From Pseudomonas sp. CC120222-01a (GTDB lineage Bacteria > Pseudomonadota > Gammaproteobacteria > Pseudomonadales > Pseudomonadaceae): DNA of 64,000 nt. Below, piece by piece: positions 41,241 through 51,788 of this stretch; the first letter of the stretch is position 1; the number at the start of each line of letters is the position of its first letter. The DNA lies in NCBI RefSeq assembly GCF_003097235.1, contig NZ_QEQQ01000002.1, positions 186,001 to 250,000 on the forward strand. The letters are read 5' to 3'. Below the pieces are notes generated by a model. That model saw nothing but the letters and a program-made list of their open reading frames with translations. It made no database searches and was not told the origin of the DNA. The position numbers and the translations under genes were made by a program.

Positions 41241-42536
41241 TCAGCCGCGGCACCACTGCGAAGGGTCGGTAGGCCGGCCCTGCTGGCGGATGGCGAAGTA
41301 CAAGCCTGCACTGTCCTGGCCACCGCTGTCGCCAACGGTGGAAATGGCCTCGCCGGCCTTGACGATGTCGCCGGCGCTCTTGAGCAGGCTCTGGTTGTGG
41401 CCGTACAGGCTCAGGTAACCATTACCATGGTCGAGAATGACCAGAAGTCCAGCGCCACGCAACCAGTCGGCAAACACCACGCGCCCGCCGTGTACTGCGT
41501 GTACCTGGGTGCCGGGGCTGGCGCTGATCATCACGCCGTCCCACTTGGCCCGGGCATCGCTGCCGCGGGCATCACCGAAGCGTGCCAGCAATCGACCATT
41601 GACCGGCCAGGGAAGTTTTCCCCGTGCTGCAGAAAATGCACCGCCGTAGCTGGCGCCGTCACTGGAAACCAGCGGGCCGAGGGTGGTGCGGGCCTTTTTC
41701 GGCGGCTCGGCATCTTCCTTGTCCGCGCGGGCGGCCAGGGCCTCCTGCTGGCGGCGTTTCTCGGCTTCCTGCTGGGCGAGCAGGGCTTTCTTGCGTGCTT
41801 CTTCGGCTTCGCGGGCCTGGCGGGCCAGGGTTTCTTCGATGGTCTTGAGCACCTTGGCCAGGTCGGCCTGGTCCTGCTGGCGGGCCTGCAGCTTCTGGTC
41901 GCCGTCTTTCACGTCGCTGTTGAGCTTGGCCAGTACCTGCTGGCGTTTGCCGCGCTCGGCGTCCAGCGCCTGGCGGCGGGTGTCGAGGTCAGCGCGCTGG
42001 GCCAGCAGTTGTTCCTGCTCGCGGGAAATGTTCTGTTCGACACTGGCCAACTGGCGCAGGGTCTCGTTGAACGCCTTGAGCTGCTCGAGGCGCGCTTTGC
42101 TCAGGTAGTCGTAATAGGACAGGGTGCGCGCGAATTTCTCTGGGTTCTGCTGGTTGAGCAGCAGCTTGAGGTATTCCTCGCGGCCATTGTTCTGGTAGGC
42201 CGAACGGGCCTGGATGGCGATCAGCCGTTGTTGTTCAACGCGGGCGCTCTGGAGTTTTTTTTTCTCGGTATCAAGGCGCTCCAGCTCGCCCTCGGTCTTT
42301 TTTAGTTCTTGTTGCAGGGCCTCCACCTGCTTCTCCAGATTACCGATGTCGGTTTCAGTGGCCTTGAGGTCTTTTTGCACGCCGGCCTTTTCTTCCTGGA
42401 GCTTGCCCAGCGTCTTCTTGAGCTCGGCAATGTCCTGGCGGGTGGCGTCCAGTTGCTGCTGGGTCTGTGCGCGCTCATCGGCAAAGGCCGGGCTGAGCAG
42501 GCAGGACAGGGCTAAAGGGATCAGGGCGCGTAGCAT
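41241..42536 (-). CDS. EnvC-like murein hydrolase activator
   Basis: The 431-residue protein has a signal peptide (1-19), two long coiled-coil stretches (about 20-260) and a C-terminal LytM/M23 domain (about 315-428). The M23 zinc motifs look degenerate: the first His of HxxxD is missing (AKWDGVM), and HxH reads LYGHN, as in EnvC, which activates amidases rather than cutting. The cluster context gpmI-envC-ctpA-yibQ supports the call. A T9 run within the gene (encoding Lys-Lys-Lys on the minus strand) lies near 42255-42263. Confidence 0.9.
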   Translation of the reverse strand: MLRALIPLALSCLLSPAFADERAQTQQQLDATRQDIAELKKTLGKLQEEKAGVQKDLKATETDIGNLEKQVEALQQELKKTEGELERLDTEKKKLQSARVEQQRLIAIQARSAYQNNGREEYLKLLLNQQNPEKFARTLSYYDYLSKARLEQLKAFNETLRQLASVEQNISREQEQLLAQRADLDTRRQALDAERGKRQQVLAKLNSDVKDGDQKLQARQQDQADLAKVLKTIEETLARQAREAEEARKKALLAQQEAEKRRQQEALAARADKEDAEPPKKARTTLGPLVSSDGASYGGAFSAARGKLPWPVNGRLLARFGDARGSDARAKWDGVMISASPGTQVHAVHGGRVVFADWLRGAGLLVILDHGNGYLSLYGHNQSLLKSAGDIVKAGEAISTVGDSGGQDSAGLYFAIRQQGRPTDPSQWCRG

Positions 42537-42590
42537 GGGGTTTGGCGTACCAAGGATGGAGACTGGCCTAGTATGCCCGTGCGGGCAGGC

Positions 42591-42627
42591 AAAAAAAACG
42601 CCTCGCTGCGGGGGCAGCGGGGCGTTT
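42591..42627 (-). terminator. Terminator of gpmI
   Basis: Minus-strand arms CGCCCCGCTGC / GCAGCGAGGCG (one mismatch) with a GC loop are followed by eight T residues. It lies 50 bases after the gpmI stop, ahead of the envC-like gene, so gpmI and envC may be only partly cotranscribed. Confidence 0.8.
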
Positions 42628-42677
42628 GTCCGGAATTCATGTACAAAGGGGCTGCTAGGCGGCCCCGGTACACCGAA

Positions 42678-44213
42678 TCAGGCGTCGACCAGGATCGAAG
42701 TACCGGTCATTTCTGCCGGCTTTTCCAGGCCCAGCAGTTTCAGCATGGTCGGCGCGACGTCAGCCAGCACGCCGCCTTCGCGGACTTTCACCTTGCGCTT
42801 ACCGACATAGATGAACGGCACCGGCTCGCTGGTATGCGCCGTGTGCGCCTGGCCGGTGCACGCATCTTCCATCTGCTCGACGTTGCCGTGGTCGGCGGTG
42901 ATCAGGGCTTCGCCGTCGACCTTCTCCAGCGCCTCGACGATGCGTCCGACACAGGTATCCAGGGCTTCGACTGCCTTGACGGCAGCCTCGAACACGCCGG
43001 TGTGGCCGACCATGTCGCCGTTGGCGTAGTTGACCACGATCACGTCGAAACGCTGCTGCTCGATGGCCTCGACAATGCGATCGGTCACTTCAGGTGCGTT
43101 CATTTCCGGCTGCAGGTCGTAGGTGGCGACCTTCGGCGACGGGATCAGGATGCGCTCTTCGCCTTCGAACGGCTCTTCGCGGCCACCGGAGAAGAAGAAG
43201 GTGACGTGTGCATATTTCTCGGTTTCGGCGATGCGCAGCTGGGTCTTGCCGTTCTTCGCCAGGTACTCGCCGAGCACGTTGTTCAGGCTGGACGGGGCGT
43301 AGGCTGCCGGCGCGGCGATTTTTGCCGAGTACTGGGTCAGGCCGATGTAGGCGGCCATCTTCGGCAGGCGGGCACGCGGGAATTCGTTGAAGTCCGGTTC
43401 GACGAAGGCACGTGACAGTTCGCGGGCGCGGTCGGCGCGGAAGTTCATGAAGATCACGGCGTCGCCGTCTTCGACCTTGACTGCCTCGCCAATACGCGTG
43501 GCCTTGACGAACTCGTCGTTCTCTTCGCGGGCGTAGGCGGCTTCAAGGCCTGCCAGCGCGGTGTCGGCGGTGTAGTCGGCAACGCTGTCGACGATCAGGT
43601 TGTAGGCGGCGCTGACGCGGTCCCAGCGGTTATCACGGTCCATTGCGAAGTAGCGGCCGATCAGGCTGGCGATGCGGCCCTTGCCGAGCTTGGCGAAGGT
43701 CGCGTCGAGCAGTTCGATCGACGATTGCGCGCTGCGTGGCGGGGTGTCACGGCCATCGAGGAAGGCGTGCAGGTAGATCTTCTCGGCACCGCGCTGCGCG
43801 GCCAGTTCGGCCATGGCGACCAGGTGGTCCTGGTGGCTGTGCACGCCACCGTCGGACAGCAGGCCAAGGATGTGCACCGCCTTGCCGGCGCCCGCAGCCT
43901 TGTCCACCGCGCCGGTGAGCACCGGGTTCTGGAGGAACTCGCCATCGCGGATGGCCTTGGTCACCCGGGTGAAGTCCTGGTAGACGACGCGACCCGCGCC
44001 GAGGTTCATGTGACCGACTTCGGAGTTGCCCATCTGCCCGTCCGGCAGGCCGACATCCATCCCTGATCCGGAAATCAGGCCATGCGGCTGGGTAGCGCGC
44101 AGGCGGTCATAGACCGGTGTGTTGGCGGCATAGATGGCGTTGTATTCGGGGCTTTCGCTGTGGCCGAATCCATCCAGGATGATCAGGACCAGGGGTTTGG
44201 GCGTACTCGTCAT
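42678..44213 (-). CDS. gpmI: 2,3-bisphosphoglycerate-independent phosphoglycerate mutase
   Basis: GpmI interconverts 3- and 2-phosphoglycerate in glycolysis using two Mn ions. The 511-residue product starts [17 protein letters not shown]; the phosphorylated serine is Ser64 in [10 protein letters not shown]. Metal motifs near the C-terminus include [11 protein letters not shown]. The ATG at 44213 is used (a TTG at 44216 is immediately upstream). It is divergent from the rhodanese gene. Confidence 0.97.
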   Translation of the reverse strand: MTSTPKPLVLIILDGFGHSESPEYNAIYAANTPVYDRLRATQPHGLISGSGMDVGLPDGQMGNSEVGHMNLGAGRVVYQDFTRVTKAIRDGEFLQNPVLTGAVDKAAGAGKAVHILGLLSDGGVHSHQDHLVAMAELAAQRGAEKIYLHAFLDGRDTPPRSAQSSIELLDATFAKLGKGRIASLIGRYFAMDRDNRWDRVSAAYNLIVDSVADYTADTALAGLEAAYAREENDEFVKATRIGEAVKVEDGDAVIFMNFRADRARELSRAFVEPDFNEFPRARLPKMAAYIGLTQYSAKIAAPAAYAPSSLNNVLGEYLAKNGKTQLRIAETEKYAHVTFFFSGGREEPFEGEERILIPSPKVATYDLQPEMNAPEVTDRIVEAIEQQRFDVIVVNYANGDMVGHTGVFEAAVKAVEALDTCVGRIVEALEKVDGEALITADHGNVEQMEDACTGQAHTAHTSEPVPFIYVGKRKVKVREGGVLADVAPTMLKLLGLEKPAEMTGTSILVDA

Positions 44214-44419
44214 CAATCAAACTCACGGTTGTTCAAAGATGATAAAGACACGCATTTTAGGGCAAATGCGCCATCAACGGCGAATAATCGTCCTGTTGCC
44301 CGACCGGCGCAGGCAACCCGGTAACATGAAGGTACCTTTACCGCCGGCCCTTCGGGCTTTGGTGGTACTGGGGGGCTGTGTATACTGGCCGGCATTTTCA
44401 ATCGCCTGGAACACCGCTG

Positions 44420-44833
44420 ATGGTTGCTCACCTGATTCAATTCGCGACAGATCACTACATCCTGGTGGCGATCTTCGTGGTTCTGCTGGTTGCACTGCTC
44501 GTCAATGAACTGCGCCGCGGCGGCCAGAGCCTGAGCAACGGCCAGTTGACCGCGCTGGTCAATGCCGACAAGGCACTGGTCATCGACATTCGTCCTTCCA
44601 AGGAATATTCCGCCGGCCACATCGTTGGCGCGCTGAACATCCCGCAGGACAAGATCGCCAACCGCATGACCGAGCTCGAGAAGCACAAAGAGAAGACCCT
44701 GATCGTCGTCGACGCGATGGGCCAGCAGTCCGGCGCGGTCTGCGGCGAGCTGATCAAGGCCGGTTACACTGCCGCCAAACTGAGCGGTGGCGTTTCCAGC
44801 TGGAAAGCCGATAACCTGCCCCTGGTGAAGTGA
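44420..44833 (+). CDS. Membrane-anchored rhodanese-like protein
   Basis: The 137-residue protein has a single N-terminal membrane helix (about 12-29) and one rhodanese domain. The active-site loop reads VVDAMGQQSG, with Ala where a catalytic Cys would stand, so sulfur transfer at this site is doubtful. YibN-type proteins occupy this place ahead of grxC and secB in gamma-proteobacteria. The ATG at 44420 is preferred; the in-frame ATG at 44378 lacks a ribosome site. Confidence 0.88.
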   Translation: MVAHLIQFATDHYILVAIFVVLLVALLVNELRRGGQSLSNGQLTALVNADKALVIDIRPSKEYSAGHIVGALNIPQDKIANRMTELEKHKEKTLIVVDAMGQQSGAVCGELIKAGYTAAKLSGGVSSWKADNLPLVK

Positions 44834-44834
44834 T

Positions 44835-45089
44835 ATGAAGCCCGTCATCGTCTATTCCAGCGACTACTGCCCCTACTGCATGCGCGCCAAGTACCTGCTC
44901 GAGAGCAAGGGCGTGGCCTTCGAGGAAATCAAGGTCGACGGCAAGCCGCAGGTTCGCGCCGAGATGAGCCAGAAGGCCGGCCGTACTTCGGTGCCGCAGA
45001 TCTGGATCGGCAGCACCCACGTCGGTGGATGCGATGACCTCTATGCCCTGGAGCGCGCCGGCAAGCTCGACGCGCTGCTGGCGGCCTGA
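44835..45089 (+). CDS. grxC: Glutaredoxin 3
   Basis: The 84-residue glutaredoxin has the dithiol site CPYC (Cys12, Cys15) and the glutathione-site segments TSVPQIWIG and GGCDDLYAL. It reduces disulfides using glutathione. It starts one base after the rhodanese stop and ends 40 bases before secB. Confidence 0.97.
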   Translation: MKPVIVYSSDYCPYCMRAKYLLESKGVAFEEIKVDGKPQVRAEMSQKAGRTSVPQIWIGSTHVGGCDDLYALERAGKLDALLAA

Positions 45090-45129
45090 TTTGCACTGCA
45101 TTCAAAAACATTAGGATTAAGGATCTGCC

Positions 45130-45615
45130 ATGACTGACCAACAGACCAACGGCGCTGCTGCAGAAGACAACAGCCCTCAGTTCTCCATGCAGCGTATCTA
45201 CGTGCGCGACCTGTCGTTCGAAGCCCCAAAAAGCCCGCAGATCTTCCGTCAGACCTGGGAGCCGAGCGTTGCCCTGGACCTGAACACCAAGCAGAAGGCC
45301 CTGGAAGGCGACTTCCACGAAGTGGTACTGACCCTGTCGGTGACCGTCAAGAACGGCGACGAAGTGGCCTTCATCGCTGAAGTTCAGCAGGCTGGCATCT
45401 TCCTGATCAAGAACCTCGACGCTTCGTCGATGAGCCACACCCTCGGCGCGTTCTGCCCGAACATCCTGTTCCCGTACGCCCGTGAAACCCTGGACAGCCT
45501 GGTGACCCGCGGTTCGTTCCCGGCCCTGATGCTGTCGCCGGTCAACTTCGATGCCCTGTACGCGCAAGAGCTGCAGCGCATGCAGGAAGCTGGCGAAACC
45601 CCGACCGTGCAGTAA
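45130..45615 (+). CDS. secB: Protein-export chaperone SecB
   Basis: SecB keeps preproteins unfolded and delivers them to SecA. The 161-residue protein contains the conserved [19 protein letters not shown]-like [18 protein letters not shown] and [10 protein letters not shown] segments. The grxC-secB arrangement is conserved in gamma-proteobacteria. A terminator and REP pair follow. Confidence 0.97.
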   Translation: MTDQQTNGAAAEDNSPQFSMQRIYVRDLSFEAPKSPQIFRQTWEPSVALDLNTKQKALEGDFHEVVLTLSVTVKNGDEVAFIAEVQQAGIFLIKNLDASSMSHTLGAFCPNILFPYARETLDSLVTRGSFPALMLSPVNFDALYAQELQRMQEAGETPTVQ

Positions 45616-45627
45616 TCCTGCCGGGTT

Positions 45628-45656
45628 AAAAAAAGCGCCTCTCGGGGCGCTTTTTT
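45628..45656 (+). terminator. Rho-independent terminator of secB
   Basis: An A7 tract, stem AGCGCC / GGCGCT and T6 run sit 13 bases after the stop; the A and T tracts extend the stem and allow bidirectional use with convergent trmL. Confidence 0.9.
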
Positions 45657-45662
45657 GTTTGT

Positions 45663-45776
45663 TGCCTGTACCGGCCTCTTCGCGGGTGAACCCGCTCCCA
45701 CAAGTATTGCGCGACTTTGAAGCCTGGCGCCGTACCTGTGGGAGCGGGTTTACCCGCGAAGAGGCCGGTACAGGCT
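45663..45776. repeat. Large paired REP palindrome
   Basis: Arms about 45664-45702 and 45735-45775 are complementary over roughly 38 bases (GCCTGTACCGGCCTCTTCGC and onwards). They make one of the longest REP dyads in the window. It fills the gap between secB and the end of trmL. Confidence 0.9.
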
Positions 45777-45781
45777 AGCGA

Positions 45782-46243
45782 TCAGCTCCCGGCAAACCCG
45801 TTCTGCCGCCAGGCCTCATACACCGTCACCGCCACAGTATTGGACAGGTTCAGGCTCCGGCACCCTGGCCGCATCGGCAGGCGCAGGCGTTGCTCGGCCG
45901 GCAAGCTGTCCAGCACGTCAGCTGGCAGCCCGCGGCTCTCCGGCCCGAACAGGAACGCATCACCGGGCTGATAAGCCACTTCATGGAACGGATGCGAGCC
46001 CTTGGTGGTAAAGGCGAACAGCCGCGGATTGCCCAGGCTTTCCAGGCATCCGGCCAGGCTTTCGTGGCGCTTGAGCGTGGCATACTCGTGGTAATCCAGC
46101 CCGGCACGGCGCAGGCGCTTGTCGTCCAGTTCGAAGCTGATCGGCTCGATCAGGTGCAGGGCGCAACCGCTGTTGGCGCAGAGGCGGATGATGTTGCCGG
46201 TATTCGGCGGAATTTCTGGTTGAAAAAGGATGACGTGAAACAT
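45782..46243 (-). CDS. trmL: tRNA (cytidine/uridine-34-2'-O)-methyltransferase
   Basis: TrmL methylates the wobble ribose of tRNA-Leu. The 153-residue SPOUT enzyme has the standard N-terminus MFHVILFQPEIPPNTGNIIR and knot motifs LFGPESRGLP and LNLSNTVAVTVYEAWRQ. The ATG at 46243 overlaps the ATG of a divergent gene at the palindrome CATG; the in-frame extension upstream is antisense to that gene and is rejected. Confidence 0.95.
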   Translation of the reverse strand: MFHVILFQPEIPPNTGNIIRLCANSGCALHLIEPISFELDDKRLRRAGLDYHEYATLKRHESLAGCLESLGNPRLFAFTTKGSHPFHEVAYQPGDAFLFGPESRGLPADVLDSLPAEQRLRLPMRPGCRSLNLSNTVAVTVYEAWRQNGFAGS

Positions 46244-46679
46244 GCACGGCTCCAAACGTGAAGATGACGAGCATTCTACCCCTGAACCCGACCTGCGTTC
46301 GAAGGCCTGGCCGCGCATGCTGCTTTCCCTGGCGCTGTTCGGCGTGTTGGTGGGCCTGATGATAGGCCGCCTGACTGCTCCGGATGAGCATGTGCTCGAG
46401 CAGGTCGAGGTGGTACAGGATGGTCTGAACCTGTGGTTCAACGAAGAGCCCAAACTGCATGGCGAAAATGTCGAAGGTACCGTGGCGCTGCTGTTCGAGG
46501 CCGAGGGCAAGGCACAGCGTGGTCAGTTGGACCTGCAGGGCAAGCCGGTCGGCTGGCGATTGCAGAATAGCGACAAAGGGCTGCTGCTGACGGTGATTGC
46601 CGCGCGTCCCCTGCACGGTGAGTGGGCCGGTGCAGAGGACGCTGGACGTTGGCGGGTGCAGGTGAAGCTGCACGAATAA
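46242..46679 (+). CDS. Small membrane protein of unknown function
   Basis: The 145-residue protein has a charged N-terminus, one membrane helix (about 27-43, LLSLALFGVLVGLMIG) and a periplasmic domain. I do not recognise the family with certainty. Its ATG overlaps the trmL start on the opposite strand; a start at Met26 (46317) would shorten it to the helix. The stop codon lies inside the first of three 60-bp tandem repeats. Codon usage is like its neighbours, so it is probably real. Confidence 0.75.
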   Translation: MHGSKREDDEHSTPEPDLRSKAWPRMLLSLALFGVLVGLMIGRLTAPDEHVLEQVEVVQDGLNLWFNEEPKLHGENVEGTVALLFEAEGKAQRGQLDLQGKPVGWRLQNSDKGLLLTVIAARPLHGEWAGAEDAGRWRVQVKLHE

Positions 46680-46853
46680 AAGAGGGGATATCTCGGCCTG
46701 CCTGTACCAAGGTCCCCAAAAGGGCTTACAGCGAATTAAAGGGGGGATGGCCCGGCCTGCCTGTACCGAGGTCCCCAAAACTGGCGTTACTGCGAATAAA
46801 AGAGGGGTCACCCGGCCTGCCTGTACCAGGGCCCCCGAAACTGGGTATGTATT
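46674..46853. repeat. Three tandem copies of a 60-bp repeat
   Basis: Units start near 46674, 46733 and 46794 (59, 61 and 60 bases). All share GAATAAA-AGGGG, a CGGCCTGCCTGTACC core and GGTCCCC-AAA. Copies differ by scattered substitutions, so they are not recent perfect duplicates. The first unit contains the stop codon of the preceding gene. It is unrelated to the REP dyads apart from a shared GCCTGTACC. Confidence 0.85.
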
Positions 46854-46991
46854 AGCTATTGCAGGGGACGTGCCAGTTTTGAAAAAGCCGGAAACATTGG
46901 GTTTCAGGGTGTTTTTGCCGAGTTTTGAGGGGTTTTGTGCCTTCGTGAGGTGCATCGGGCACAGCATCGGTGCACTGATGGGTGGAAATGA
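46854..46991. other. Non-coding stretch before the ntrC terminator
   Basis: Between the tandem repeats and the ntrC 3' hairpin I see no gene or clear signal. The sequence is T- and G-rich (GGGTTTCAGGGTGTTTTTGCC). Confidence 0.4.
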
Positions 46992-47015
46992 CTGGGGCCG
47001 CAATAGCGGCCCCAG
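46992..47015 (-). terminator. Hairpin at the end of ntrC
   Basis: Perfect 10-bp arms CTGGGGCCGC / GCGGCCCCAG with an AATA loop, 22 bases after the ntrC stop. The following T-run on the minus strand is short (CATTTCC), so termination may be incomplete. Confidence 0.65.
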
Positions 47016-47037
47016 AGGTTTCACGGGTCAATAGGGG

Positions 47038-48470
<1,433 letters not shown>

Positions 48471-48474
<4 letters not shown>

Positions 48475-49556
48475 GAGGCGGTGGCTCCTTGTTCCAGGGG
48501 CAGGAAGATCGAGAAGGCGGTGTGCCCTGCGTGGCTTTCACACTCGATCAGGCCCTGGTGCTGGCTGATGATGTTCTGGGTAATGGCCAGGCCGAGCCCG
48601 GTACCGTCCGGGCGCCCACTGACCATGGGATAGAAAAGCGTGTCCTGCAGTTCCGCAGGGATGCCCGGGCCGTTGTCGATGATCTCGATACGTGCCGCCA
48701 GGCGATGGCGCACATGGCCGATGGTGAACTGGCGCACGGCGCGGCTGCGCAGGGTGATGCGGCCCAGGCGCAGCTCGTTCTGCGAACTGATCGCCTGCAT
48801 CGCGTTGCGCACGATGTTAAGGACGGCCTGAATCATCTGCTCGCGATCGATCAATACGTCCGGCAGGCTTGGGTCGTAGTCACGCACCAAAGTGATGCAG
48901 CCTTGGCTTTCGGCCTCGACCAGGCTGCAGACCCGCTCCAGTACTTCATGGATATTGGTCATGGCCAGCGACGGCAGCTTGTTCGAACCGAGCATGCGGT
49001 CGACCAGATTGCGCAGGCGGTCGGCCTCTTCGATGATCACGTTGGTGTAGTCGCGCAGGCCCTCTTCGGGCAGTTCACGGGCCAGCAGCTGTGCGGCACC
49101 GCGGATACCGCCGAGGGGGTTCTTGATCTCGTGGGCCAGGCCGCGCACCAGCATCTTGGTGGTTTCCTGCTTGCTCAGCTGGGCCTCTTCCTTGGTGATG
49201 CGCAGCAGGCGATCACGCGGGTGTACTTCCAGCAGCAGCAAGGTATTGCCCTGATGCAGGATCGGCGTCACGGCATAGTCGACGGTGATAGCTTGCCCGG
49301 TCAGCGAGGTCAGTTGCGCTTCACGCTTGGTGAAGGGGTGCGCCTGTTCCACGGCCTGGCGCAGCGAATTGAGCGCCTCGGTCGATTCGGTGAACAGTTC
49401 ACTGATGAACTGCCCATGGCTGCGCTGGCCGCTGACCGCCAGGAGCATTTCCGCAGCCGGGTTCATGTACTCCAGGCGCAGCTCGGCATTGAGCAGGAGC
49501 GTTGCGGTGGTCAGGTTGTCCAGAAGCAGACGGTGCTGTGCATCGCTGATGGTCAT
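48471..49556 (-). CDS. ntrB: Nitrogen sensor kinase NtrB
   Basis: NtrB phosphorylates or dephosphorylates NtrC under PII control. The 361-residue protein has a PAS domain (about 8-115), the phospho-accepting His142 (GLAHEIKNPLGG) and an HATPase region with NIVRNAMQA, DNGPGIP and GRPDGTGLGL. The ATG at 49556 gives MTISDAQHRLLLDNL, the usual start; the opening to 49700 is rejected. It is cotranscribed with ntrC. Confidence 0.97.
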
Positions 49557-49900
49557 AAGGCGTCGTTGACCTCTTTTGGCGCTTTTCCGGCACTGGTTTG
49601 AGCCAGCTCGGGCGCGCAGTGGATCCGCTGATGCCAGCAAAATGCAAGAAACAAACCAAGGCTCCGAAAAGAAGCGGAATTTGCCGATAAAGGCCTGCAA
49701 TTGCGCAAATTCGGACCAGATTGTCTGGGTTTAACGTTTCACGTGACCTGTTTTGGGGTGTATCCAGGGGCGTAAGGTCCTTGCGTGCACCAATATAGAG
49801 CATAGAGGTTTCAGGATTTATCGCACAGTTGACCGGGCGCGGGAGTCAGGGCTTGTTGGGTCAGGTTAATCCACTGGGCCTTGTAGAAGATCCTGAAGGC
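49557..49900 (-). promoter_or_regulatory. Intergenic region between glnA and ntrB
   Basis: About 340 bases without a gene between the glnA terminator and ntrB. It should hold a separate ntrBC promoter on the minus strand, which I cannot pinpoint; no clear sigma-54 motif is visible here. It contains AT-rich TATAGAGCATAGAGG near 49793-49807. Confidence 0.4.
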
Positions 49901-49932
49901 AGAAACAGAAACGGCCTCCCGAAGGAGGCCGT
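49901..49932 (-). terminator. Terminator of glnA
   Basis: Perfect 9-bp arms ACGGCCTCC / GGAGGCCGT with a short tetraloop, followed on the minus strand by TTCTGTTTCTG. It lies about 35 bases after the glnA stop. Confidence 0.8.
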
Positions 49933-49967
49933 CTTGATCAGGTCATCGGCGCAAGGCGCCAATCAGA

Positions 49968-51374
49968 TCAGCAGCTGTAGTACAGCTCGTATTCCAGCGG
50001 GTGTACGAAGGTGCGGACCTTGATTTCTTCTTCGCTCTTCAGCTCGATGAAGGCGTCGATGAAGTCGTCGGAGAACACGCCGCCTTTGGTCAGGAACGCA
50101 CGGCCTTTATCCAGCTCTTCCAGGGCTTCTTTCAGGCTGCCGCAAACCTGCGGGATGTCCTTGGCCTCTTCAGGCGGCAGGTCATACAGGTTCTTGTCAG
50201 CAGCATCGCCTGGGTGGATCTTGTTCTGGATGCCGTCCAGGCCAGCCATCAGCAGGGCTGCGAAGGCCAGGTACGGGTTGGCCGATGGGTCCGGGAAGCG
50301 TGCTTCGATACGGCGGGCTTTCGGGCTGCCGACGTAAGGAATACGGATCGAGGCGGAACGGTTGCGAGCCGAGTAGGCCAGCATTACCGGGGCTTCGAAG
50401 CCTGGGACCAGACGCTTGTACGAGTTGGTCGACGGGTTGGTGAAGCCGTTCAGGGCCTTACCGTGCTTGATGATACCGCCGATGAAGTACAGAGCGGTGT
50501 CGGACAGGCCGGCATAGCCTTCACCGGAGAAGGTGTTCTTGCCGTCTTTCCAGATCGACATGTGCACGTGCATGCCCGAGCCGTTGTCGCCGTACAGTGG
50601 CTTCGGCATGAAGGTAGCGGTGCGGCCGTAAGCGTCGGCAACGTTGTGCACGACGTATTTCAGGGCCTGTACTTCGTCAGCCTTCTTCACCAGGGTGTTG
50701 AACTTGACGCCGATTTCGTTCTGGCCGGCAGTCGCCACTTCGTGGTGGTGAACTTCAACGGTCTGGCCCATTTCTTCCAGAGCGTTGCACATGGCGGTAC
50801 GGATTTCGTGGTCGTGGTCGAACGGCGGAACCGGGAAGTAGCCGCCTTTCACGCCTGGACGGTGGCCTTTGTTGCCGCCTTCCACGTCAGCGTCAGACAT
50901 CCACGAGCCTTGCTCGGAGAAGATCTTGAACATCGAGCCGGAGATGTCCGACTTGAACTTCACTTCGTCGAAGATGAAGAACTCTGGCTCTGGGCCAGCG
51001 AAGACGGTGTCACCGATGCCGGTGCTCTTCAGGTACTCTTCGGCGCGCTTGGCGATCGCACGTGGGTCACGATCGTAGCCCTGCATGCTCGACGGGTCGA
51101 CGATGTCGCAGGTGATGATCAGGGTCGGTTCTTCGGTGAACGGGTCCAGAACGGCGGTCTCGTCGACCGGCATCAGGATCATGTCGGAAGCTTCGATGCC
51201 TTTCCAGCCAGCGATGGAGGAGCCGTCGAACATCTTGCCGACTTCGAAGAAGTCTTCGTCCAGGCCATCACGCGCCGGCATGGTCACGTGATGCTGTACG
51301 CCCTTGGTGTCCGTGAAACGCAGATCAATCCACTTGACGTCATGATCTTTGATGAGTTGAACCGACTTCGACAT
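49968..51374 (-). CDS. glnA: Glutamine synthetase type I
   Basis: GlnA condenses ammonia and glutamate. The 468-residue product is of the GSI-beta class: the adenylylation site Tyr397 lies in [10 protein letters not shown]. Catalytic motifs include [25 protein letters not shown] and [11 protein letters not shown]. The ATG at 51374 follows GGAGG. Upstream are a sigma-54 promoter and NtrC sites, and ntrBC lies downstream, so expression should rise under nitrogen limitation. Confidence 0.98.
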   Translation of the reverse strand: MSKSVQLIKDHDVKWIDLRFTDTKGVQHHVTMPARDGLDEDFFEVGKMFDGSSIAGWKGIEASDMILMPVDETAVLDPFTEEPTLIITCDIVDPSSMQGYDRDPRAIAKRAEEYLKSTGIGDTVFAGPEPEFFIFDEVKFKSDISGSMFKIFSEQGSWMSDADVEGGNKGHRPGVKGGYFPVPPFDHDHEIRTAMCNALEEMGQTVEVHHHEVATAGQNEIGVKFNTLVKKADEVQALKYVVHNVADAYGRTATFMPKPLYGDNGSGMHVHMSIWKDGKNTFSGEGYAGLSDTALYFIGGIIKHGKALNGFTNPSTNSYKRLVPGFEAPVMLAYSARNRSASIRIPYVGSPKARRIEARFPDPSANPYLAFAALLMAGLDGIQNKIHPGDAADKNLYDLPPEEAKDIPQVCGSLKEALEELDKGRAFLTKGGVFSDDFIDAFIELKSEEEIKVRTFVHPLEYELYYSC

Positions 51375-51474
51375 GTTGTCCTCCGGAGGGTCTAGAGCGC
51401 GGTAGGCCGCTGCTCTGGAAAAAGGGTGTTGCCGGGCGCGGATAGTCGGCCAAGCTTACCTGCCTCACAAGGGA

Positions 51475-51489
51475 GCAAATTGCATGCCA
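51475..51489 (-). promoter_or_regulatory. Sigma-54 promoter of glnA
   Basis: On the minus strand TGGCAT-N5-TTGC matches the -24/-12 consensus TGGCAC-N5-TTGC with one change. It lies about 100 bases before glnA, giving a leader of roughly 90 bases. Confidence 0.8.
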
Positions 51490-51562
51490 GTGCCCGAAAA
51501 TGGCGAGGGCGAGATAAAAAGGGGCGTTTGCGGGCATTTGCCTGGGTGGCAGCGGACAAAAG

Positions 51563-51579
51563 TGCACCCTTAGGAGGCA
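51563..51579. promoter_or_regulatory. Possible weak NtrC site upstream of glnA
   Basis: TGCACC-N5-GAGGCA keeps one intact half of the NtrC dyad (TGCACC-N5-GGTGCA). It lies about 100 bases above the predicted start of transcription. Confidence 0.45.
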
Positions 51580-51593
51580 GGAATTCAGGGTAA

Positions 51594-51610
51594 GGCACCA
51601 AATTAGTGCA
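51594..51610. promoter_or_regulatory. NtrC-binding site upstream of glnA
   Basis: GGCACCAAATTAGTGCA closely matches the enteric NtrC enhancer TGCACCAAAATGGTGCA. It is some 130 bases above the predicted glnA start of transcription, a normal enhancer distance. Confidence 0.75.
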
Positions 51611-51638
51611 TGGCTCGAAAGCTGTGCTTTCTTTGAGG

Positions 51639-51729
51639 GCCCTTTCGCGGGCAAGCCCGCTCCCACAGGGACCGCACAGTGCTGGAAACTTGTGTGGTCC
51701 CTGTGGGAGCGGGTTTACCCGCGAAAGGG
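51639..51729. repeat. Paired inverted REP element
   Basis: Opposed copies of CTTTCGCGGGCAAGCCCGC and CGGGTTTACCCGCGAAAG flank a GGGACC/GGTCCC-containing middle. It separates the divergent glnA and thiI promoters, an unusual place since most copies sit at 3' ends. Confidence 0.85.
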
Positions 51730-51788
51730 CCGGAACAGGCGGCACAAAACCCCCTCCCTGCATTTATCTCAAAGCTTCTGATCAAAAG

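Noticed and set aside
46622..46855. An open frame through the three tandem repeats giving a repeated Pro-rich peptide
   Set aside because: It is out of frame with the preceding gene, lacks a start signal and follows from 60-base periodicity alone.
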